From assembly GCA_030837305.1 (NCBI GenBank), contig JAUPKT010000370.1:1-5210 (forward strand): 5,210 bases of DNA. Direction: 5' to 3'. The DNA is from Thermodesulfobacteriota bacterium. Lineage in GTDB: Bacteria; Desulfobacterota; Desulfomonilia; Desulfomonilales; Desulfomonilaceae. Every line of letters starts with the position of its first letter. Positions within the stretch are counted from its first letter, which is position 1. Of the stretch, positions 1-5,210 are shown in pieces. The notes under the pieces are model-generated. The model was not told the origin of the DNA. It searched no databases and worked only from the letters and a program-made list of their open reading frames with translations. The position numbers and the translations under genes are program-made.

Positions 1-1644
1 GATGGATTTGTCTTCCGTCAAATCAATGAGTGCATCCAAAACCTCTACAATGAAGTCGGAAGAATCACCTAACTCCATAGGTCCCTGAATCTTCTGGAAC
101 CCATCAACAAGGCGCCTGGCGTCCATGCGCCGCCCTTGAGACACCAACTTTTTCACAGAATTGACTACGCCGTCAAAAGGCCCTTCCCCGAGGATTTTCT
201 CCCAATCCACTTGTGAATTCCTGGTCGATACGGGCACTTCGTCTTGTCGAGCAGCCGAAACGATCCGAAACCCAGTCAGATCCGTGCAAAGGGTGGGATC
301 CAACCCAAACCGGAATGCGTTTCGAGCTTCTCCAGCTCCAAAAGCCCAGTTTCCTCCCCGCACAGTTCTCTTGGAGCCGCTCTTGGGACCCTGTGGATCT
401 GTGATGACGCTGGAGCCCCTGTTTTGGTAGGCTCTTGGCACGTAGTAATCTGAACACCAATGCCACAAGTTTCCCACCATGTCGTAAATCCCAAAACTAT
501 TTGGTGCGTAGGATCCAACAGGTGCAGGCCCTTCGGAGCGATCGTCGATGGTCCTGTCCGCCCATGGCACAGGAGATCTTCTGTCAGCCATATTCAACAT
601 TCTGCCGTCAGGGTAATCGTCTCCCCACGGAAAACGTTTGCCCTCCTTGCCGCCGCGAGCGGCATATTCCCACTGGGCCTCGCTGGGAAGCTCGTACTTT
701 CTCCCCTCCCGCTTGCTCAACCAGTTGCAGAATGCCTCCGCATCAGCATAACAGATCATGGTTACCGGATAATCATCGCTCATCTTAGACCCAGGATTTC
801 GCCACGAGACGCCTTCTCTCCTCTCCCAGTGCTTGAGGTCTTTGTCGTAAACCCTTCCCCAGCCTTGTTTCTCTGCAACGGTCTTGTATCCTGTTTCCTC
901 TGCAAACTTCTTGAACTGACCAACCGTAACCCCGTACTTGCCCATGAGAAATGGTTTGGAGAGAGATACCTTGTGCGCCGGGGTCTCCGGCCGCACCATG
1001 TCTTCCTCGACGTTCCAATCTATCCGCACACGCCGTATTTCGGCATCCGAACTGCCCATGGTAAAAGTGCCTGACGGAAGGACCACCAGCTTCATGCCCA
1101 GGGAGTTCTCTATCTCCCCGGAGCGCAAAGAGTCGGGCGCACCTGCTCTGCGCATCTGCCGTCCCAAAAACTTTTCCAACCGGTCAAGTTTTTCCGACTC
1201 CTGGGCAGAGGCCGTCCTCAATGCCGTCTCCTGCCCTCGCCGAAGCGAAAGCCCTGCCAGGTCCCAGTCCTGACGTCCAATACGGTCCATCGTGAGCTTC
1301 TTGTCGGCCGTGAGATCTTTTTGAAACTCTTTTTGAACACTCATGGTTTCCGGAGCTATGGCTTCCGGGTCCCTCAACTGGGCAGACGGATAGGTTTTGT
1401 CTGTCCGGGACTGAATCCCCTTTCCGTGTAGTCCATCAAGGTACGCTGAAATTGCCTCAAAAAGTCGGGCAGGGTTTGGACGATCTGAAGGGCCCTCAGA
1501 CTGACCCTGTTCGGTCTTGCTCGGGGCCGAAGGCTCATCAGTTAGGGCAAATTCCGCGCCCCAATCAAGAACCAACAAAGAAGCGAGCAACACAACGGAG
1601 AGCCACCACCGGGTTTTCTGATAATCCAAACCGTTTCTTTTCAT
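1..1644 (-). CDS. Exported SUMF1/FGE-fold protein lacking the catalytic cysteines, 3' partial
   Basis: The frame is open from ATG 1644 to the left edge (548 residues visible, no stop), so the C-terminus is outside. Residues 1-33 have a basic start (MKRNGLDYQKTR) and a hydrophobic core (WWLSVVLLASLLVLDW), a signal peptide or membrane anchor. A charged, mostly helical linker fills about 35-178. The SUMF1 (formylglycine-generating enzyme) domain spans about 180-465: SLGMKLVVLPSGTFTMGS, GVTVGQFKKF, YPVTMICYADAEAFCNWL, ELPSEAQWEYAARGG, FPWGDD, FGIYDMVGNLWHW, RGGNWAFGAGEARNAFR and TGFRIV. True FGE has two cysteines after RGGSF; here that segment is NWAFGAGEAR (432-441) with none, so cysteine-to-formylglycine chemistry is not expected. 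The usual GNVWEW is GNLWHW, with His395 replacing a Glu that binds calcium in human FGE. About 83 further residues follow the domain, helical in appearance. SUMF1-fold proteins without cysteines include PvdO/EgtB-type enzymes and binding proteins; the role here is unknown. Confidence 0.88.
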   Translation of the reverse strand, partial: MKRNGLDYQKTRWWLSVVLLASLLVLDWGAEFALTDEPSAPSKTEQGQSEGPSDRPNPARLFEAISAYLDGLHGKGIQSRTDKTYPSAQLRDPEAIAPETMSVQKEFQKDLTADKKLTMDRIGRQDWDLAGLSLRRGQETALRTASAQESEKLDRLEKFLGRQMRRAGAPDSLRSGEIENSLGMKLVVLPSGTFTMGSSDAEIRRVRIDWNVEEDMVRPETPAHKVSLSKPFLMGKYGVTVGQFKKFAEETGYKTVAEKQGWGRVYDKDLKHWERREGVSWRNPGSKMSDDYPVTMICYADAEAFCNWLSKREGRKYELPSEAQWEYAARGGKEGKRFPWGDDYPDGRMLNMADRRSPVPWADRTIDDRSEGPAPVGSYAPNSFGIYDMVGNLWHWCSDYYVPRAYQNRGSSVITDPQGPKSGSKRTVRGGNWAFGAGEARNAFRFGLDPTLCTDLTGFRIVSAARQDEVPVSTRNSQVDWEKILGEGPFDGVVNSVKKLVSQGRRMDARRLVDGFQKIQGPMELGDSSDFIVEVLDALIDLTEDKSI

Positions 1645-1651
1645 CAATCTT

Positions 1652-1656
1652 CTCCT
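1652..1656 (-). promoter_or_regulatory. Shine-Dalgarno (AGGAG) of the SUMF1-fold gene
   Basis: AGGAG lies 7 nt upstream of the ATG at 1644-1642 on the minus strand, inside the 35-nt gap after the isomerase stop. It supports this ATG as the start, which also places a signal peptide at the N-terminus. I see no terminator or promoter in the gap, so the gene is probably read through from the isomerase. Confidence 0.65.
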
Positions 1657-1679
1657 GAGAACCGTTGCACTGTGATTCG

Positions 1680-2522
1680 TCATTTAATCGTCACCGGTAT
1701 GGTCTTCTTTGTCTCATCGAGGAGTTGCTGGTGGATGGCGGCATTTCTCTGCTCATCCAGCCTGTTTCTAATCATGCTTCTGACCTGAACAAAAGAGGAC
1801 GGCTCAGGATCCCTCTTGTCTTCTACCTTCAGTACGTGCCAACCAAACTGAGTTTTTATGGGACCACCGACTTGGCCTTTGGGAATCTTGAACAACGCGT
1901 GCTCAAATGACTTCTCGAACGATCCCCGTGGAAGCCAATCACGACCATCCATGAGTTCTAATTTGCCACCTTTTTCCGCAGCAGGATCAATGGATGTCTT
2001 TTTCGCAAGCTCCGCAAAATCGCCTCCGGACTTGAGCTGTTCCATCAGCTTTGTCGCTTGTGCCTCCGTCTTCACGAGAATATGTCTCGCTTTGATTTCT
2101 TCCGGAGGCTTAAACTCGTTTATGTGATCCTGATAGAATTTCTGAAGTTCTTCTTCCGATATGGGAGGGGTTTGAGCCGCACGCCTACGAAAGTACTCCC
2201 GTGCCAAGTATTCTCTTTGAGCATAGTCCAGGCGTGTCTTTACCGCGGGTTCCTTGTCCATGCCCTGCTTTCTTGCCGCCTCGGACAGGAGTACAAAAGA
2301 AACCACCTCATCAAGAATCTTCTTCTGTCCATCGGGCGTCAGGAACGGAACACGATTTTCCTCGGGTATGGTGGAAATGATATTGTCCAACATCTCTCGG
2401 GTGATCTGAATGTCACCGACCGTCGCCAAAACATCCCCGGCCTGAGAAGCGGGTTGAGCACACACAATGGAGGGAATGAAAAGAAGCGCAGCTATCAGGA
2501 AAACAAAACGTAACTCTTTCAT
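1680..2522 (-). CDS. Exported parvulin-type peptidyl-prolyl cis-trans isomerase (SurA/PpiC-like)
   Basis: This 280-aa chaperone/isomerase probably assists folding of exported proteins in the periplasm. Residues 1-22 form a Sec signal peptide: a short charged start (MKELR), a hydrophobic core (FVFLIAALLFIPSIV) and a V-C-A cleavage site before Gln23. The cysteine does not sit in a good lipobox. Residues about 28-135 match the helical SurA-type N-terminal chaperone domain (VLATVGDIQITREMLDNIIS ... FYQDHINEF). One parvulin domain covers about 141-236, with RHILV (146-150), GGDFAELAKKTSIDP, a GGKLE turn, the helix FEHALFKIPKGQV and the closing strand FGWHVLKV (226-233) carrying the conserved His. 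Asp179 sits where many bacterial parvulins have Asp in place of the Pin1 active-site Cys. E. coli SurA has two parvulin domains; this has one, as in many short periplasmic PPIases. It starts 8 nt after the 56-aa gene and ends 35 nt before the SUMF1-fold gene, a likely co-exported partner. Confidence 0.93.
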   Translation of the reverse strand: MKELRFVFLIAALLFIPSIVCAQPASQAGDVLATVGDIQITREMLDNIISTIPEENRVPFLTPDGQKKILDEVVSFVLLSEAARKQGMDKEPAVKTRLDYAQREYLAREYFRRRAAQTPPISEEELQKFYQDHINEFKPPEEIKARHILVKTEAQATKLMEQLKSGGDFAELAKKTSIDPAAEKGGKLELMDGRDWLPRGSFEKSFEHALFKIPKGQVGGPIKTQFGWHVLKVEDKRDPEPSSFVQVRSMIRNRLDEQRNAAIHQQLLDETKKTIPVTIK

Positions 2523-2528
2523 GTCTTA

Positions 2529-2533
2529 CCTCA
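2529..2533 (-). promoter_or_regulatory. Shine-Dalgarno of the isomerase gene merged with the preceding stop codon
   Basis: The minus strand reads TTGAGGTAAGACATG. GAGG (2532-2529) is 6 nt from the ATG of the isomerase, and the TGA of the 56-aa frame (2533-2531) shares bases with it. A ribosome finishing the small gene stops on the initiation site of the next one, which favours coupled translation. Confidence 0.6.
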
Positions 2534-2701
2534 ATAGATAAAGATTTCCCGCAGCAAAGGGTGCCAAAGCCAGAGATCAGCCCGAGCCGACACGATGCGG
2601 GAACCCTTGAATTGTAACACGGGATTCTGTTTGATTACGGTTTCGGTTGCGTCGAGATGACGAAAACTCTTGATGACCTTCACTGAATTGGGTAGCGTCA
2701 C
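2531..2701 (-). CDS. Small hypothetical protein, 56 aa, coupled by GTGA overlap
   Basis: This short frame fills what would otherwise be a 175-nt gap. It starts at GTG 2701-2699, overlapping the TGA of the 83-aa gene (GTGA), and ends with TGA at 2533-2531, inside the Shine-Dalgarno (GAGG, 2532-2529) of the isomerase gene. It therefore covers the interval exactly, which is the pattern of a translationally coupled gene rather than chance. The product begins MTLPNSVKVIKSF (first codon GTG) and ends HPLLREIFIY. It is basic, with a beta-prone segment (VLQFKGSRIVSARADLW, about 28-44) and a hydrophobic, Trp-rich C-terminus (LWLWHPLLREIF). A second GTG six codons in (Val7) would give a 50-aa form. There is no Cys and no clear signal peptide. 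I recognise no family. The start has only a weak ribosome site of its own (GAAGAAG a few bases upstream), in keeping with re-initiation after the preceding stop. Confidence 0.55.
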   Translation of the reverse strand: MTLPNSVKVIKSFRHLDATETVIKQNPVLQFKGSRIVSARADLWLWHPLLREIFIY

Positions 2702-2949
2702 TTGTCTTCTTCGTCACCTGAATCGTCGGGAACCCGCGGGCTTACAACCTGAAGGACGGGTTTACCGCCGGACCGTGGCGGTGCATCAAAATTCCTTCTA
2801 GCATGGGATATAAGGTCACAAAACTTCACAAAATCCGAGGGCAACATTTTTATACTCAGGTGGACCAAGTTTACATGTACCACGCCGCCAGGACAAACCG
2901 ATACGTTCCCGAAATCCTCCTGCGACGCTAAGATCTTCTGATCGTCCAC
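2698..2949 (-). CDS. Small hypothetical protein, 83 aa, GTG start
   Basis: I do not recognise this protein with confidence. It starts at GTG behind a strong Shine-Dalgarno (GAGGAG, 7-nt spacing), with an in-frame stop just before the GTG. Residues about 13-50 read as a compact beta-beta-alpha unit: NVSVCPGGVVHVNLVHLSIK gives alternating hydrophobic strands around a Cys-Pro-Gly-Gly turn, followed by the amphipathic helix LPSDFVKFCDLISHARRNF. The tail (about 51-83) is rich in Pro and Gly and ends in an acidic stretch (DDSGDEEDK), probably disordered. This strand-turn-strand-helix pattern loosely recalls short uncharacterised bacterial proteins with a 'G.hHh..g.h.l.h....F..h' rhythm, but that is memory of a pattern, not a match. 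There is no signal peptide or membrane segment, so it is likely cytoplasmic. Its TGA stop overlaps the GTG of the next small gene (GTGA), which suggests coupled translation. Confidence 0.72.
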   Translation of the reverse strand: MDDQKILASQEDFGNVSVCPGGVVHVNLVHLSIKMLPSDFVKFCDLISHARRNFDAPPRSGGKPVLQVVSPRVPDDSGDEEDK

Positions 2950-2956
2950 TCAGTTA

Positions 2957-2962
2957 CTCCTC
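2957..2962 (-). promoter_or_regulatory. Strong Shine-Dalgarno (GAGGAG) fixing a GTG start
   Basis: GAGGAG lies 7 nt upstream of the GTG at 2949-2947 on the minus strand. An in-frame TGA (2952-2950) directly precedes that GTG, so the small gene cannot start further upstream. Together these fix the start of the 83-aa reading frame and are the best evidence that it is translated. Confidence 0.7.
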
Positions 2963-2977
2963 ACTCCTTCTGTGAGC

Positions 2978-3006
2978 ATTCTATCCGGCTCTGGGAGACT
3001 TTGCAA
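2978..3006 (-). promoter_or_regulatory. Candidate sigma70-type promoter upstream of the small-protein genes
   Basis: In the 81-nt gap after the GNAT gene, the minus strand reads TTGCAA (3006-3001), a 17-base spacer, then TAGAAT (2983-2978). This matches the -35 consensus at 4 of 6 positions and the -10 consensus at 5 of 6, with ideal spacing. Transcription would start near 2971 and leave a leader of about 22 nt carrying the Shine-Dalgarno GAGGAG. It would let the four downstream genes be expressed apart from the CoA-ligase/GNAT pair. Such matches occur by chance, so confidence is limited. Confidence 0.35.
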
Positions 3007-3030
3007 CTTCAGAGAGTCCCATCTATTCTG

Positions 3031-3525
3031 TCAAAGTCTCAGCATCATAGTCCGTTCACGCTCCCCACAGTCGCAGAACTGAAAACCAACCTTACGGTAA
3101 AGCTTTATCGCCCGAAAGTTCAACGCCTCCACCGTCAGCCATATTTCCCTGAGACATAACTCATGGGCCCTCTTCAAAGTCAAGATGGTCAGTTCCGTTC
3201 CCACGCCGGAGTTACGGTATTCGTGATGAACAAAGATCACGTACTCACCATTTGCCTCCCCCAACGTCGTTATCAAACATGAATGTCCGATAACTTTCGA
3301 ACCATGCTGTGCTTGAAAATTTTGACCATGATCCAAAAGATGCTCGATCCAAGCCCGACGTGCCCCTGATTCCATGGGAGGCAGACCCTGAGTGATGGCC
3401 TTGGGTTGAAAGGCGTCGTACATCTCGACTAGGCCGCCTATCTCATCCTTCGAGCAACACCCGAGTATGAGAGTACGACCGGTTTTGTCCGTGATCGTTC
3501 GTGAATCAGATTCAGGTTTCAACAT
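3031..3525 (-). CDS. GNAT-family N-acetyltransferase
   Basis: This 164-aa protein is a single-domain GCN5-related acetyltransferase, which transfers an acyl group from acyl-CoA to an amine; the substrate is not evident from sequence. Motif A with the acetyl-CoA pyrophosphate loop is clear: beta strand EYVIFVHHEYR, then R104-N-S-G-V-G-T110 and a long helix (ELTILTLKRAHE). Motif B follows as LTVEALNFRAIKLYRKVGF (130-148), with Tyr143 at the usual general-acid position. The N-terminal half contains EMYDAFQPKAITQGLPP (34-50), which replaces the usual alpha1/alpha2 region and may form the acceptor site. The ATG at 3525 has only a weak Shine-Dalgarno (TTGGA), and the upstream Acs-like gene ends 17 nt away, so translation probably depends on the upstream gene. 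GNAT enzymes beside Acs genes (for example AcuA in Bacillus) acetylate the Acs A10 lysine, so the Acs-like neighbour is the obvious candidate target; this is inference. No membrane segment or extra regulatory domain is present. Confidence 0.92.
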   Translation of the reverse strand: MLKPESDSRTITDKTGRTLILGCCSKDEIGGLVEMYDAFQPKAITQGLPPMESGARRAWIEHLLDHGQNFQAQHGSKVIGHSCLITTLGEANGEYVIFVHHEYRNSGVGTELTILTLKRAHELCLREIWLTVEALNFRAIKLYRKVGFQFCDCGERERTMMLRL

Positions 3526-3542
3526 GCAGCATCCAATGAAAT

Positions 3543-5210
3543 CTATGAAACACTCACTCTATCCTTGATCAACTGATCAAGCACTTCCGGATTTGCAACC
3601 GTTGTAAGATCGCCCAGATCGTCCACCTTGCCTTGGGCGATCCTCTGTAGGAGACGCCTCAGTATCTTGCCGCTTCGTGTTTTTGGCAGATCATCGGCCC
3701 ACTGAATGACATCCGGAATGACCATGGAACCGATCTTCATCTCCAACCAGCCACACAGTTCCTGTTTCAACTCTGTCGATCCTGCAATTGTGCCCTGCAA
3801 CGTAACAAAGGCGTACAACCCTTGGCCTTTGACCGGATGTGGATAGCCCACAACCGTGGCCTCCGAGACATGGGGATGGCTTACGAGAGTGGATTCCAAC
3901 TCCCAGGAACCAATTCGCCAACCGTCCACATACATAACGTCATCTATGCGCCCTTTTATCCAGTAGTCTCCGTCTTCGTCTCTGGCTGCACCTTCGCCGG
4001 TAATGAATAGTCCGGGAAAGGGTCCAAAGTACTCTTCAAGAAACGCACTGTGATCACCGAAGATGGACCGAGCCATGCCCGGCCAAGGACCTTCGATGAA
4101 AAATGCGCCCTCCTGATTAGGAAACTTCGTTTTTTCTCCGGTATCCAGATCAAGTATTACTGGGGAAATCCCAAAGAAAGGCTTGGAAACAGAACCTGGT
4201 TTCAAGGCGCCTACGCCGGGCAGCAAAGCCAAAACAGGTCCTCCGGTCTCCTCCTGCCCCCATGTAGAAACAACCGGACATCGCCCGCCACCCACAAAAT
4301 CATAATACCAAGACCAATGCTCACGAGTAAGCCACTGGTCATCCGCAGAGATGATCCTGAGACAGGACGTATGGCGGGTTTCTGATAGCTCCCGTTCATG
4401 CGCAGCCAACAGTCTTAGATGACACGCGGAGATATTGAATTTTGTCACCTCGTATTTTGACAATATCTCCCAATATCTCGTCACACCCGGGTACGTCGGA
4501 ATTCCCTCATACAGCACACCTGTTACACCGTTGATGAGCGTTCCATAGACTCCAAGGGTATGGCTCGCGATCCATGAAGGGTCTCCTGGTGACCAAACGA
4601 CATCGCCATCCCGCAAGTTCAGTGCCAAGCGAGATGTCATGGCCGCCCACAGTAGGTACCCGCCGTGGGTGTGAACCAACGGCTGAGGTTTTCCTATGGC
4701 GCCGGCCGCAAAAATAATGAAAAGGGGAGCCTCCGCAGGCATGGATTCCGGGAGAGCACCGGAGCGTGCTGATCGATGTTTCAGGGCATCGTGCCACCAC
4801 ACACAAGAATTCCTACGAGGCTGAACAGATGTCCCCAGCCTGCCTATCAAGATGACTGCGATCAAACCCGGATAAAGTCCCATAGCTTGATCTAATTTAT
4901 CCCCCAGAGGAATAGCCTCGCCGCAATGATAGTACCCATCTGCAGCAATCAAAGCCTTGGCCTTGCACCGCTTCATGCGCTCTGCCAAAACCGCGGCGCT
5001 ATATGCCGGGGATACTACGCAGTGAACCGCGCCTATCCTCGCACACGCCAACATGGCAATCGGCACCTCAATGCTCGCTGCTCCATAAATAAAGACTGTG
5101 TCGCCCTTGTCCACTCCACTATGCTTAAGAAAACCAGACAGGCGGGTCACAGATTCAAACAGTTCCGCGTACGTGATGGACTTGGTTTCACCAGGATCGT
5201 CACCCTCCCA
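3543..5210 (-). CDS. Acetyl-CoA synthetase (AMP-forming) homologue with degenerate active site, 5' partial
   Basis: This is an ANL-superfamily acyl-CoA synthetase of the Acs type; canonical members convert acetate, ATP and CoA to acetyl-CoA in the cytoplasm. The frame is open to the right edge, so the true start is outside. The first visible residues (WEGDDPGETKSITY) match the Acs block about 95 residues into a ~650-aa protein; 555 residues plus a TAG stop are visible. Counting from the first visible residue, the large adenylation domain runs to about 420 and the small C-terminal domain from about 421 to 520. Preserved: HTHGGYLL, GRCPVVSTWGQEETGG, LKPGS, FFGISPVI, GRIDDV (Arg421), Arg432 and the A10 motif LPKTRSGK with catalytic Lys515. 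Altered: the A3 loop YTSGSTGKPKG is FAAGAIGKPQP (167-177), WWQTE is WGQEE, TGD is TGE (Glu406), and CoA-binding arginines are His95, Glu98 and Glu490. Family membership is certain; acetate activation is doubtful. A GNAT gene follows 17 nt downstream. Confidence 0.93.
   Translation of the reverse strand, partial: WEGDDPGETKSITYAELFESVTRLSGFLKHSGVDKGDTVFIYGAASIEVPIAMLACARIGAVHCVVSPAYSAAVLAERMKRCKAKALIAADGYYHCGEAIPLGDKLDQAMGLYPGLIAVILIGRLGTSVQPRRNSCVWWHDALKHRSARSGALPESMPAEAPLFIIFAAGAIGKPQPLVHTHGGYLLWAAMTSRLALNLRDGDVVWSPGDPSWIASHTLGVYGTLINGVTGVLYEGIPTYPGVTRYWEILSKYEVTKFNISACHLRLLAAHERELSETRHTSCLRIISADDQWLTREHWSWYYDFVGGGRCPVVSTWGQEETGGPVLALLPGVGALKPGSVSKPFFGISPVILDLDTGEKTKFPNQEGAFFIEGPWPGMARSIFGDHSAFLEEYFGPFPGLFITGEGAARDEDGDYWIKGRIDDVMYVDGWRIGSWELESTLVSHPHVSEATVVGYPHPVKGQGLYAFVTLQGTIAGSTELKQELCGWLEMKIGSMVIPDVIQWADDLPKTRSGKILRRLLQRIAQGKVDDLGDLTTVANPEVLDQLIKDRVSVS

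Noticed and set aside
460..1074. Plus-strand open frame of 204 codons inside the SUMF1-fold gene
   Set aside because: It lies wholly antisense to a gene with many recognisable motifs. Its translation has no domain-like pattern, and the frame is open only because of the opposite strand's codon bias.
1..1644. Naming the SUMF1-fold gene a sulfatase-modifying formylglycine-generating enzyme
   Set aside because: The catalytic cysteine pair is absent and no sulfatase is seen in the window, so only the fold can be claimed.
1665..2513. Several plus-strand frames antisense to the isomerase gene
   Set aside because: They overlap one another and a clear parvulin gene, and have no recognisable product or convincing ribosome sites.
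2457..2522. Lipoprotein signal in the isomerase (SIVCAQ)
   Set aside because: Val directly before the Cys does not fit a lipobox; V-C-A before Gln is a normal signal peptidase I site.
2990..3021. Possible hairpin after the GNAT gene (GGGACT with AGTCTC, and CTCTG with CAGAG)
   Set aside because: The stems are 5-6 bp with loops of about 14-16 nt, one has a wobble pair, and no run of T follows, so it is not a credible terminator.
3029..3034. Perfect -35 hexamer TTGACA overlapping the GNAT stop codon
   Set aside because: With 16-18 base spacing the matching -10 positions (for example TGAAGT) are poor; the TTGCAA/TAGAAT pair just downstream is better.
4507..4806. Minus-strand 99-codon frame inside the Acs-like gene
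   Set aside because: It is a shifted frame of a sequence that is clearly Acs in the other frame; the Acs frame runs through without a break, so it is not evidence of a frameshift.

Overview
The window is tightly packed, and every gene I can support is on the minus strand, so reading order runs from the right edge to the left. The style fits a Gram-negative bacterium with a Sec-exported folding system. AMP-forming CoA ligase plus GNAT, a secreted parvulin and a secreted SUMF1-fold protein together would suit a Desulfobacterota/Deltaproteobacteria-like genome, but that placement is inference and weak. I see no mobile element, RNA gene, CRISPR array or repeat.

Layout in transcription order: (1) 5210-3543, an acetyl-CoA synthetase homologue whose first ~95 residues lie beyond the right edge; (2) 3525-3031, a GNAT acetyltransferase 17 nt downstream; (3) 2949-2698, an 83-aa small protein after an 81-nt gap that holds a possible internal promoter; (4) 2701-2531, a 56-aa small protein that overlaps the previous gene by GTGA; (5) 2522-1680, an exported parvulin-type peptidyl-prolyl isomerase 8 nt further on; (6) 1644 to the left edge, an exported SUMF1/FGE-fold protein whose C-terminus is cut off. 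No gap exceeds 81 nt and no convincing terminator is visible, so all six could be one transcript, possibly split into (1-2) and (3-6).

The most interesting point is the Acs homologue. Its reading frame is intact and the C-terminal catalytic/acetylatable lysine motif is perfect. However, the ATP P-loop, the A5 motif, the ribose-binding Asp and all three arginines known to bind the CoA 3'-phosphate in Salmonella Acs are replaced. It sits directly beside a GNAT enzyme, the class that acetylates that lysine in true Acs. This suggests a non-canonical or pseudo-enzyme Acs coupled to an acyltransferase. The SUMF1-fold protein likewise lacks the two catalytic cysteines of formylglycine-generating enzyme. 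Parts of the layout therefore look like catalytic folds reused for other roles, next to two unrecognised small proteins in a translationally coupled chain.
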